Of a DNA stretch of 24,341 bases, positions 15,504-22,185 are shown one piece after another. Origin of the DNA: Haloarcula nitratireducens. GTDB taxonomy: Archaea; Halobacteriota; Halobacteria; Halobacteriales; Haloarculaceae. The notes beneath the pieces were generated by a model that searched no databases, was not told the DNA's origin, and worked only from the letters and a program-made list of their open reading frames with translations. Where the stretch lies: NCBI RefSeq assembly GCF_019599505.1, contig NZ_RKLT01000037.1, positions 1 to 24,341 of the forward strand, read 5' to 3'. Within the stretch, counting starts at the first letter, position 1, and every line of letters begins with the position of its first letter. A program made the translations under genes and the position numbers.

Positions 15504-16223
15504 CTATTGTTCGAGTCGGACCCAGTCGTCATCTCCAAACAGCGGTTCGTAATCGATATCGAGTCGGACGTACACGGTTCGGGGGATACTGATGTCCGCG
15601 AGATAGAGCTTCCCTGTAGGGGCATCGAGCCCAGTTTTCGGAAGGGCGAGGGTGACCGTGCGAGCTGGCGAAACTGCCTCGTCTAACGACTCGCCGGTCG
15701 TGGCATCGATACCGGACGGAACGTCGAGTGAGACCGTCGGTCCAGATAGGTCATTCATCCGGTCGATGTACGCATCCGCCGGTGGCCGGACATTACCAGT
15801 GAGTCCGTAGCCAATCAGCGCGTCAACGATAGCCGTCTGTTCGTCGGCGTCGGCAAGTGGTTCAACACTAGAGGTGACCGAGACGTTCATTTCGTCGAGA
15901 ATGTGGCACTGGTGAGCCGCCGCGCCACTCAATTCCTCAGACGGTCTCTCCAAGACCACTCGAACGGGGATATCTCGATTGGCAAGATGTCGTGCACAGG
16001 TGAGGCCGCCACCGCCGTTCCCACCATTTCCAGCGACAACTACCACGTCGCTCTCCCGAACGTCGCGTACGTGCCACGCGAGTATACGACCCGCGTTCTC
16101 CATCATCTGGAGTAACTGTAATCCGACATCCTCGACGGCGATACGGTCGACGTCTCGCATCTCGTCGGCGGTCACTGCCGTGACGGACCGTCCCGTCGAC
16201 GTGCGGAACGAATTTCGAGACAT
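15504..16223 (-). CDS. Stand-alone YjeF_N domain protein, NAD(P)H-hydrate epimerase-like
   Basis: This 239-residue YjeF_N Rossmann-like protein would convert R- to S-NAD(P)HX for repair of damaged cofactor if active. Family segments present are TADEMRDVDRIAVEDVG (18-34), MMENAG (40-45), the loop AGNGGNGGGGL (64-74), DALIGYGLTG (134-143) and the catalytic-Asp segment SLDVPSGIDATTG (165-177). The loop normally reads NNGGDG; here the Asp is Gly72. No C-terminal ADP/ATP-dependent dehydratase domain is fused, although archaeal genomes often encode the two together. Cofactor repair would suit an island with several NAD(P)H-dependent flavoenzymes. The gene is divergent from the DUF3179 gene at 16346, and a TATA-like box at about 16248-16256 precedes it. 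Confidence 0.8.
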   Translation of the reverse strand: MSRNSFRTSTGRSVTAVTADEMRDVDRIAVEDVGLQLLQMMENAGRILAWHVRDVRESDVVVVAGNGGNGGGGLTCARHLANRDIPVRVVLERPSEELSGAAAHQCHILDEMNVSVTSSVEPLADADEQTAIVDALIGYGLTGNVRPPADAYIDRMNDLSGPTVSLDVPSGIDATTGESLDEAVSPARTVTLALPKTGLDAPTGKLYLADISIPRTVYVRLDIDYEPLFGDDDWVRLEQ

Positions 16224-16345
16224 GCCTCAGTCATGGTGGAGCAGAGACAAATACCTCGCCAGTGGCGTCCGAAGCGGCCGAAACGCGTCCTGCCTCCAAT
16301 GCGGCTGTTCACAGGTGTTATTGATTGGCCTACCCTCCTTGGTGT
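16224..16345. promoter_or_regulatory. Divergent promoter region (YjeF_N gene and DUF3179 gene)
   Basis: On the minus strand GGTATTTGT (16248-16256 in plus coordinates) is centred about 28 bases from the ATG at 16223. On the plus strand TTATTGATT (16318-16326) is centred about 24 bases from the ATG at 16346. Both placements fit leaderless archaeal promoters, supporting these start choices. Confidence 0.5.
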
Positions 16346-17341
16346 ATGCACATTCAGGACGTCCTCCCCCGGGACGCGATTCCAAGTGTCGACGATCCTA
16401 CCTTCGGCACGGAATACATCGGAGACGATGACGACGATGTAATCGTCGTCGAAACCACGCCTGCGCGGGCGTATCCGGTACGGATTCTCAGCTATCACGA
16501 GATTGTCAACGATATGCTCGGAGATAGCGACCGCATAGAATCAGGGAGGTGCTCACCCGGTGACTCTACCGACGAGTCGCGCCCGGTCGCGGTCACATGG
16601 TGTCCAATCTGTGCCAGTGCGGTCGTTTACGACCGACGGGTCGACGATCGCGTGTTGACGTTTGGAACCTCCGGAAAACTTGCTGACGACGCGCTGGTGA
16701 TGTACGATCGCGAAACCGAATCGGAGTGGAAACAGCCGCTCGGAAAGGCGATCAAGGGGCCGCTCGACGGGCACGAACTTTCCGTTGTGCCCGCGTCTGT
16801 CATATCGTGGGAGCAATTTCGCTCGGACTACCCCGACGGAATCGTCCTCCAGCCGATTCATGGCGGTGACGGAGATCCGCGAGGAGAATCACCGCAAACG
16901 GTGTACAAGATGACTCCGTACGAGCGATACGACGCAGCGGAAGGGTTCGGTCTCAGAGAAATGCGTGGTGAAGGGAGGGAACGGTCGTGGGAACACGAGG
17001 ACATCGACGCCAAGACGGTGGTGTTAGGTATCACACACAGAGGAGATGCCGTCGGGTATCCAGTCGAGCAGGTCCAGAACGTGGGTGGTGTCGTCTCAGA
17101 TACAGTGGGCGGTCTCGACGTGCTCATCGTCAGCTCCAGGGATGATATTCACGGGTTCGAAGATCCCGGCTACAAGTTCGAATTTCGGGAGGGAATGCTG
17201 TACGGCGACGGGGCTAAATGGGATACTACAACGGGCCGAAGTGACGACGGTCGTACGCTGGCACGAGTACCAAGTCGACGGCTCTACGCCTTCGCCTGGC
17301 AGGATGACCACGGCCCGAAGAGCTTCTACGGACTCACGTGA
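16346..17341 (+). CDS. DUF3179 domain protein, cytoplasmic form
   Basis: This 331-residue protein covers the DUF3179 domain almost end to end. Recognisable parts are AIPSVDDPTF (11-20), AYPVRILSYHEIVNDMLGD (42-60, with His51), the cysteine motif TWCPICASAVVYDR with Cys86 and Cys89, FGTSGKLADDALVMYDRETES, and a C-terminal VPSRRLYAFAW segment where others have THTFDAMWFAW-like sequence. There is no signal peptide or lipobox, in contrast to the second DUF3179 protein at 22186. The ATG at 16346 is preferred over the TTG at 16325 because it places the protein at the expected leaderless distance from a TATA-like box. The biochemical role of the family is unknown; the CPxC motif suggests metal or thiol chemistry (inference). 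Confidence 0.85.
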   Translation: MHIQDVLPRDAIPSVDDPTFGTEYIGDDDDDVIVVETTPARAYPVRILSYHEIVNDMLGDSDRIESGRCSPGDSTDESRPVAVTWCPICASAVVYDRRVDDRVLTFGTSGKLADDALVMYDRETESEWKQPLGKAIKGPLDGHELSVVPASVISWEQFRSDYPDGIVLQPIHGGDGDPRGESPQTVYKMTPYERYDAAEGFGLREMRGEGRERSWEHEDIDAKTVVLGITHRGDAVGYPVEQVQNVGGVVSDTVGGLDVLIVSSRDDIHGFEDPGYKFEFREGMLYGDGAKWDTTTGRSDDGRTLARVPSRRLYAFAWQDDHGPKSFYGLT

Positions 17342-17383
17342 GAAGCGGCCGACAGAGAGACTATCGAGTGCAAGCGTCAGTCA

Positions 17384-17404
17384 TTCCCCAGTGCTGTTGG
17401 GGAA
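17384..17404 (+). repeat. Perfect 7-bp hairpin downstream of the DUF3179 gene
   Basis: TTCCCCA (17384-17390) pairs with TGGGGAA (17398-17404) across a seven-base loop, 42 bases after the stop codon. No T-run follows, so a classical archaeal terminator is not shown. The surrounding 17342-17490 holds no gene. Confidence 0.4.
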
Positions 17405-17490
17405 CGAGATTGCAGACCCGGCCAATGCTTATGCGCTTTTTCGCCTGACTACTGAACGGGGCGTCCTGTCACACGCTCCCTCCCCCTTGG

Positions 17491-17708
17491 ATGATGAGCG
17501 ACGATTCACGCCTCGGCGTGTGCCCGAACTGTGGTCACGATATCCGGCCAATAGACGAGTCTGGCACATACGAACGGTTGAACAACCCAATCAGTGTGTT
17601 CGCCGAATACATCTCATACATAAAAGTAACCACCCCAGGATAGCGGAGCTATCTGTCCAGCGTTCTACTGAGCGGGTGTGGAAGAGAGCTGAACACCAGC
17701 GTAGATGA
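17491..17708 (+). pseudogene. Small zinc-ribbon protein, probably frameshifted
   Basis: An open frame from 17491 encodes 50 residues including CPNCGHDIRP (11-20) and then NNPISVFAEYISY before it stops at 17643. Haloarchaeal micro-proteins of this sort normally have a second CxxC pair and a basic tail. In another frame ending at 17708 the sequence reads TERVWKRAEHQRR, which looks like such a tail. One or more indels around 17615-17680 would explain the split. A 50-residue product with half a zinc site could still be made; I favour a decayed gene. The DNA context gives no function. Confidence 0.4.
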
Positions 17709-17715
17709 TTATTAC
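17709..17715 (+). promoter_or_regulatory. TATA-like box of the second Lpd-like gene
   Basis: TTATTAC is centred 27 bases before the ATG at 17739, within ATGATTATTACTC. The nearly identical TTGATTATTACGC precedes the propeller lipoprotein gene (12487-12499), which may mean shared control or just a similar core promoter. Confidence 0.5.
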
Positions 17716-17738
17716 TCACGAGGACGGATACTAGATGT

Positions 17739-19160
17739 ATGAACGAAGTCGATTTTCTGGTCATCGGATCCGGCTCCGGTTTGGATGTCGCGAACGCCGC
17801 AGCCAACCGCGGACAATCCGTTGCAGTCGTAGAGAAAGGACCGCTCGGCGGGACGTGTCTCAACCGTGGATGCATACCGTCCAAGATGCTGCTCTACCAT
17901 GCAGACGTATTCGAGACGATAGAGAGTGCCGGCTCCTTCCACATCGACGCAGAGATTACCGATGTGGACTTCGCGGAGATGGTTCGCGAGGTCAACAAGG
18001 ACGTGAGTGGCGACGCCGATTCTATCCGGGAAGGACTCCGTTCCTCCTCGCAACACGATCTCTACGAAGGTGAGGGCCGATTCGTGGACGAACGAACGGT
18101 CGAAATCGTCAGCGGTGTGGATGAAGGAGCCCGAATTCGAGCCGAGACAGTGCTGATCGCTGCCGGGACGCGGCCGGCAATCCCCGATATCGACGGGATC
18201 GACGACGTGGACTACCTCACCAGTACCGAAGCGCTGCAGTTGGAAACCCCACCGGACCACCTCGTGATCATCGGGGGCGGGTACATCGCTGCCGAACTCG
18301 GTCACTTCTTCGGCACGTTTGGGAGCGATGTGACGATCATCGGGCGGCGACCGAATCTCCTTCCGGAGGCCGACGAAGAGGTTTCCGAGGCCTTCACCGA
18401 CCGATACGCCGATCGGTTCACCGTTCACACTGGCTATGCGGCGACGACTGCCTCGGAGAGCGGCGGTACCGTAACCGTCGAAGCCCACCCCTACGAGTAT
18501 GGAGACGACGGCGGGATGCGTGAAGACGAGTCGGTTACCGTGACGGGGGATACGCTACTCGTAGCCGCTGGCCGCACTCCGAACTCCGATATCCTCGATC
18601 TCGATACGACAGCAGTCCAAACAGACGAGCGAGGCTTCATCGAGACCGACGAGTATCTCCAGACGACCGCCGAAGGCGTCTGGGCGCTTGGGGACATCGT
18701 CGGCGAGTATCTTCTGAAGCACAGTGCTAACCACGAAGCCCAGGCCGTCGCGCGAAACCTCTTCGGCGACGACCTCCAGCCGGTCGACTACACTGCGATG
18801 CCCTTCGCTGTGTTCGCGTCACCAGAAGTCGCAGGGGTAGGTGCACACGAATCTGAACTTCAGGAAGCCGGCACGGAATATGCGACGCGGACCTATCGGT
18901 ACGACCAGACAGCACGTGGAAGTGCAATGAAAGCCGACGGCTTCGTCAAGGTCATCATCGACTTGGAAGGAGAGATTCTGGGCTGTCATATCATCGGTCC
19001 CGAAGCCGCCGATCTCATTCAGGAGGTCGTCGTCGCGATGAAAGCCGGGTCGGGGACAGTCACGGATATTCGCGAATCCGTTCATATTCACCCTGCACTC
19101 TCAGAGGTAGTTCAGCGAGCGTTCTCGGGGCAGTTCTCCCGAGGCGGCCACTCGCACTGA
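17739..19160 (+). CDS. Dihydrolipoamide dehydrogenase/mycothione reductase-like disulfide reductase
   Basis: This 473-residue class I disulfide reductase is a paralog of 5520-6881. The FAD motif is VIGSGSGLDVA (8-18), the redox pair is Cys40-Cys45 in GGTCLNRGCIPSKM, the NAD(P) motif is IGGGYIAAELG, and the C-terminal dyad is intact with His451 and Glu456 in HIHPALSEVVQ. GSGSGLDVA together with HPALxEVV recalls mycothione reductase rather than true Lpd. Residues of a His-rich end (RGGHSH) follow the usual C-terminus. There are no E2, E3-partner or 2-oxoacid dehydrogenase genes nearby, so a complex-bound Lpd role is unlikely. Bis-gamma-glutamylcystine or another small disulfide is a plausible substrate in a haloarchaeon, by inference. 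A good TATA-like box supports the ATG at 17739. Confidence 0.85.
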   Translation: MNEVDFLVIGSGSGLDVANAAANRGQSVAVVEKGPLGGTCLNRGCIPSKMLLYHADVFETIESAGSFHIDAEITDVDFAEMVREVNKDVSGDADSIREGLRSSSQHDLYEGEGRFVDERTVEIVSGVDEGARIRAETVLIAAGTRPAIPDIDGIDDVDYLTSTEALQLETPPDHLVIIGGGYIAAELGHFFGTFGSDVTIIGRRPNLLPEADEEVSEAFTDRYADRFTVHTGYAATTASESGGTVTVEAHPYEYGDDGGMREDESVTVTGDTLLVAAGRTPNSDILDLDTTAVQTDERGFIETDEYLQTTAEGVWALGDIVGEYLLKHSANHEAQAVARNLFGDDLQPVDYTAMPFAVFASPEVAGVGAHESELQEAGTEYATRTYRYDQTARGSAMKADGFVKVIIDLEGEILGCHIIGPEAADLIQEVVVAMKAGSGTVTDIRESVHIHPALSEVVQRAFSGQFSRGGHSH

Positions 19161-19273
19161 TCCTGAAGGGAACCTTTACATCGATCAGTGAGTGGAAGCT
19201 CAGTCACACCTGTGTGCTTCAGCTGCACAGTTGCTGAAGACATAACCAGTAGTCGCTCCTCGGTGCGGTTGGA

Positions 19274-19579
19274 ATGTTAGTAGTCCATGCGGCGTTTCCG
19301 ATCGCTGTGGAACATCACGATAGAGCGACTGAATTAATCCGAGAACTAGCCGAGCATTCACGGGAGGAGGAAGGAATCATCGAGTACCGAGTTGCGACCG
19401 ACGTAGACGACGAGAATCTCTTCCGGTTTTTCGAACAGTACGAGGACGAAGCAGCATTTGAAGCACACGCTGAATCCGACCACTTCGAACGGTTCGAGGC
19501 TGAACTACCGAAGTTACTTGCAGGAGAGCCAGAGGTAACCCGCTTCGAAGTCGACTCGGCAACAGACGTCGAACTCTGA
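19274..19579 (+). CDS. Antibiotic biosynthesis monooxygenase (ABM/YgiN-like) family protein
   Basis: This 101-residue protein has the dimeric alpha-beta barrel pattern of the ABM family: a first beta strand MLVVHAAFPI, helix HHDRATELIRELAEHSREEEGIIEYRV (14-40), then FRFFEQYEDEAAFEAHAESDHFERFEAELPKLL (50-82) and a last strand EVTRFEV. The EGxxxY and YxxxxAFxAH segments are family hallmarks. Members include quinol monooxygenase YgiN and haem-degrading enzymes, as well as many proteins of unknown substrate; no specific one can be assigned. It lies 113 bases after the disulfide reductase gene, probably with its own promoter (GACATAACC upstream). Confidence 0.8.
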   Translation: MLVVHAAFPIAVEHHDRATELIRELAEHSREEEGIIEYRVATDVDDENLFRFFEQYEDEAAFEAHAESDHFERFEAELPKLLAGEPEVTRFEVDSATDVEL

Positions 19580-19713
19580 CCCGAAACACGCTCGAAGAGG
19601 TCCACAGACCCCCGGCGTTCAGTTCCAACTGACCACGTGTGGGTCCCGTCAGTCGCCACGGGATACATAAATCACATTCGCAAGCGTATCATCGTTGCAC
19701 GGCCGCAGACGGA

Positions 19714-19720
19714 TTATATC
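19714..19720 (+). promoter_or_regulatory. TATA box of the DsrE gene
   Basis: TTATATC is centred 29 bases before the ATG at 19746. This supports that start over upstream in-frame alternatives and a leaderless or nearly leaderless transcript. Confidence 0.6.
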
Positions 19721-19745
19721 CTCAGGGACTGTACCAGCTGATGCA

Positions 19746-20102
19746 ATGACAAAAGCAGCAGTTGTGATTCTCGCTGGGACGGAAGGACATGCGAACTTGG
19801 GTCGTATCGTTAACGCTCTCGAAACGGCGAAGGAGTTCGCAGAGACCGACGGAGACGAGCTAGAGCTCATCTTCGATGGAGCTGGAACTCAGTGGATCCC
19901 CGAACTCGAAGATCCGGACAGTGACCAGCACGAACTCTACCAGGCCGTCAAGGATGATGCGTCCGCGTGTGATTACTGCTCCGGGGCGTTCGGTGTCGAT
20001 GATGCAGTGAACGATTCCGGCGTAGTTCGACTCGATGACCACGACGGCCACCCCAGCATCCGTTCGCTTGTCGACGACGGCTACGAAGTCATCACCTTCT
20101 AA
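19746..20102 (+). CDS. DsrE/DsrF-like family protein
   Basis: This 118-residue small Rossmann-like protein opens with TKAAVVILAGTEGHANLGRIVNALETAKEF, a strand followed by a long helix, then LELIFDGAGTQWIPEL. The conserved thiol site is Cys75-Asp-Tyr-Cys78 in ACDYCSGAFGVDDAV. DsrE-family proteins carry or transfer sulfane sulfur together with TusA, DsrF/H or rhodanese partners; none of those is in this window. The single-subunit haloarchaeal form with a CxxC-like site may act in persulfide handling alongside the CoADR-type enzyme at 3978, which is inference. The start is fixed by the TATA box and by the family N-terminus. Confidence 0.8.
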   Translation: MTKAAVVILAGTEGHANLGRIVNALETAKEFAETDGDELELIFDGAGTQWIPELEDPDSDQHELYQAVKDDASACDYCSGAFGVDDAVNDSGVVRLDDHDGHPSIRSLVDDGYEVITF

Positions 20103-20592
20103 GATTCCGCTAGCCGTTCATGAATTAGCGGCTTCACGCATGAGGTGTTCGATCAGTTGCAGGCCGAATCGGAGACAAAGCGGACGAGGCGGGGATTCGC
20201 GTTGAGTACGTTAACGCAGCGTATACTTCGCAGACGTGCCACGCCTTGTGGTCGTTTCGGTCGACGGAACGAACAGGCTGAACTTGTATGCCCACACAAC
20301 AATTGTCAGTATCATAATTCCACACAGATATCAACGCGGCAGCGAATATCGCCAGTCGCGTCAACCCGTAGAAGAGAGCATCAGTCGGGAATCCGGCCGC
20401 GATGACTCGCCACAGGATGGGAGCGCATGTGTCAGTATCATACTCCACCGTGAGACGAGCGAGAAATTTTCGCAGATGACGTATGCGGTCTACTCGGACT
20501 GAAACCTGCTAGAATGGATTCTCCTTGTAGGGGAAGCCTCGCCGTTTACCGCGGAAGAGATGTCACTTGAAATTTCGTTGACCGTGACAATC
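20103..20592. other. Gene-poor stretch, possible decayed mobile element
   Basis: No convincing gene lies in these 490 bases. Frames of up to 104 codons exist, but their composition is Arg/Cys/Thr-rich and they show no family pattern. A palindrome-like GCCGTTCATGAATTAGCGGC lies near the start (20113-20132). A 12-base direct repeat, GTCAGTATCATA, occurs at 20305-20316 and 20431-20442. A hairpin like the right end of IS200/IS605-type elements lies at the far side (20526-20566). Together they suggest a shrunken, non-autonomous element, but the boundaries are not fixed. Confidence 0.35.
20526..20566 (+). repeat. IS200/IS605-type right-end-like sequence (remnant)
   Basis: The segment contains AAGCCTCGCCGTTTAC (20533-20548), matching the minus-strand string in 175-215 except for one pyrimidine, followed by GCGG and a GATGTCAC tail. 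Haloarchaeal TnpB-type elements, as I remember them, end with such a hairpin and a GATGTCA-like tail. The stem is imperfect here and no TnpB gene lies upstream, so this would be a decayed or solo end. Confidence 0.4.
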
Positions 20593-21195
20593 CTATCCGA
20601 TCTCTACAGGACAGCCGGCAACTTCGCCGCCGCGCATCCCGTCTGCCAACCAGTAAATCGAGAGGAGGAGTGCCCCGAACGCGAGTATTGAGAATTCTAA
20701 CCCATCTAGTGGCAACACCGTGAGCAGACCAGTCGCCCCGAACAGCGATAACACACCGGCGAGGATGGCAGAGCCACAGGCAGCACAGCCAGCGCCAAGC
20801 GTCCCGAGGAAGACGCCAGCGATGCTGCCAGAGCCCTCACGAAGACCGAGACGATGCTCACGAATGTGGTAGGTCAACATCGCCGCGTTGATACCGAATA
20901 GGCCAGCTGTGAGAAGGAGGAACCCTGACGTAACCGGTGTGAACGCGCTTCCGACGACAGGGTAGAGACCGACGAGGACAGCGATTCGTGCCTCCAGCGG
21001 AAGACCACCACCGACGACGACGTCTTGGACGAATTGGATATTCTGTGAGAGGACGAAAACCGACAGACCAAGCAGGCTGCCGACGAAAGCGAGGGCTGCG
21101 TACACTGGAAGGGAAACGACGAGTCTAGCCGTTCTGAAGATGAGTTGCCAGTCGCTGGTGTCGGTCGGTAGTTGAACACCGCGTCTTGAGCTCAT
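20593..21195 (-). CDS. Polytopic membrane protein with GCAACG motif, coupled to a DsbA-like lipoprotein
   Basis: This 200-residue protein has about five hydrophobic segments (about 26-50, 70-84, 90-108, 125-155, 157-184). A Cys137-Ala-Ala-Cys140 pair lies at the start of the fourth segment in GTLGAGCAACGSAILAGVLSLFG. Cys195 is in the C-terminal tail. The ATG overlaps the stop of the upstream thioredoxin-fold lipoprotein as ATGA, so translation is coupled. A CxxC in the membrane beside an exported thioredoxin-fold protein suggests a DsbB- or CcdA-like electron-relay role, but it is not recognisably either family. By eye it is homologous to the product of 23282-23881 in length, helix order and the GLFGINAAMLTYH/GLVGLNLGLTYLA region. 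Confidence 0.75.
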   Translation of the reverse strand: MSSRRGVQLPTDTSDWQLIFRTARLVVSLPVYAALAFVGSLLGLSVFVLSQNIQFVQDVVVGGGLPLEARIAVLVGLYPVVGSAFTPVTSGFLLLTAGLFGINAAMLTYHIREHRLGLREGSGSIAGVFLGTLGAGCAACGSAILAGVLSLFGATGLLTVLPLDGLEFSILAFGALLLSIYWLADGMRGGEVAGCPVEIG

Positions 21196-21914
21196 AATCC
21201 GAGTGAGTTCTTGAATACGCCGTAGCTCTGGCTGCCAGACACGCGTGAGCGGTATTCGGCGTCCCGGAACAGGAAGAACGTCGGCGTACTGCTGACATCC
21301 GCGTCTTCCCGGACCGTGCTATCCGACTGGATGGCCGCCTCGTACTTACCTTGCTTTGCCTCGTCAACGACGGCAGCGGCGTCGGCACTGGTTTCTCCTT
21401 CAAGGTATGTCTGGGACTTCGAGAAAACGTTGTTCGTCGAGAAACTTTCCTGGTTCTCATAGAAGTGCGACTTGAGTGACCAGAAGGCCGTCGCGTCGTG
21501 AGCGTAGGTCGCTTCCAAGATCTGTGTCGCGGGCATCGCCCATTGTTGGACGTGCGGAAACGTTCGATAGACGAACGAGAGGCGTCCGGGGTCGATAAGT
21601 TTCGACCGAAGTTCCGGAAACGTTCCTGTTTCGAAGCTCTGACAAGCGTGGCAAGATGGGTCCTCGAAGGCAATAATCGTCGCCTCTCCCTCCCCAATGT
21701 CGGGCCCGAGCGTCGGTTCGTCGGCCACCCCTTTTGCGGCGATATGAGCGAGTGGTGTCTCCGGGGATTGATCAGCAGTGTTCTGGTTCTTAGTGGTGGA
21801 ACTCTGCCTATCGTTCGTAGCCCCGTTCTGGTTGCTACCGAGGCAACCGGCGAGGAGGGGTGTCGTAGACAATGCGGTGAGAAAGCGTCGTCGGGTACCA
21901 GCTTTTTCACCCAT
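21192..21914 (-). CDS. Tat lipoprotein with DsbA-like thioredoxin fold
   Basis: This 240-residue protein has Tat motif TRRRFLTAL (7-15) and a lipobox ending at Cys24 (LLAGC), followed by a Thr/Asn/Gln-rich linker to about 50. The DsbA-type domain (Thioredoxin_4) begins GEATIIAFEDPSCHACQSFE, with active-site Cys88-His-Ala-Cys91. The inserted helical region covers about 110-200. The cis-proline loop SSTPTFFLF follows. These features indicate an extracytoplasmic thiol-disulfide oxidoreductase anchored to the membrane. It is the first gene of a two-gene unit with the GCAACG membrane protein (ATGA overlap). The ATG at 21917 is an equally possible start one codon earlier. Whether it makes, breaks or shuffles disulfides cannot be decided from sequence. 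Confidence 0.85.
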   Translation of the reverse strand: MGEKAGTRRRFLTALSTTPLLAGCLGSNQNGATNDRQSSTTKNQNTADQSPETPLAHIAAKGVADEPTLGPDIGEGEATIIAFEDPSCHACQSFETGTFPELRSKLIDPGRLSFVYRTFPHVQQWAMPATQILEATYAHDATAFWSLKSHFYENQESFSTNNVFSKSQTYLEGETSADAAAVVDEAKQGKYEAAIQSDSTVREDADVSSTPTFFLFRDAEYRSRVSGSQSYGVFKNSLGL

Positions 21915-21917
21915 CAT

Positions 21918-22185
21918 TGGCTGGATGGGTCTCTATAGCCAGATATTCGTAACACGGCGAAGGGTAGTTCAGAATCGGTATTTATTCTACTGTAGTTTCG
22001 CGTCAGCCACGCATAATTGGGCAATATTTATGTATAATTATTTTATTCTTCAATTAGAGTTTATAAAGATAGAAAAGAGAGTATTGAGGCTAATATCTCA
22101 TAATTCGAAGGGAATTAATCAGAGTGTGTGAGTGAGGCACACGACCGGTCAACTGTTAATCCTCTATCAGCCGTTCTATCCGTTA
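21918..22185. promoter_or_regulatory. AT-rich divergent promoter region
   Basis: This spacer separates the minus-strand DsbA-like unit from the plus-strand DUF3179 unit. The 60 bases at 22021-22080 contain only 11 G or C, far below the rest of the window. Several TATA-like strings occur (ATATTTATG, TATAATTATTTTATT, TTTATAAAG). On the minus side GAATATC lies about 33 bases before the lipoprotein start. The composition may mark a foreign segment or a strongly melting regulatory region. Confidence 0.5.

Noticed and set aside
20145..20405. Frame beginning VFDQLQAESETKRTRRG with a CPHNNCQYH segment
   Set aside because: Considered as a small zinc-finger or transposase relic, but it needs a GTG start, has no promoter or Shine-Dalgarno signal, and its basic composition is unlike haloarchaeal proteins.
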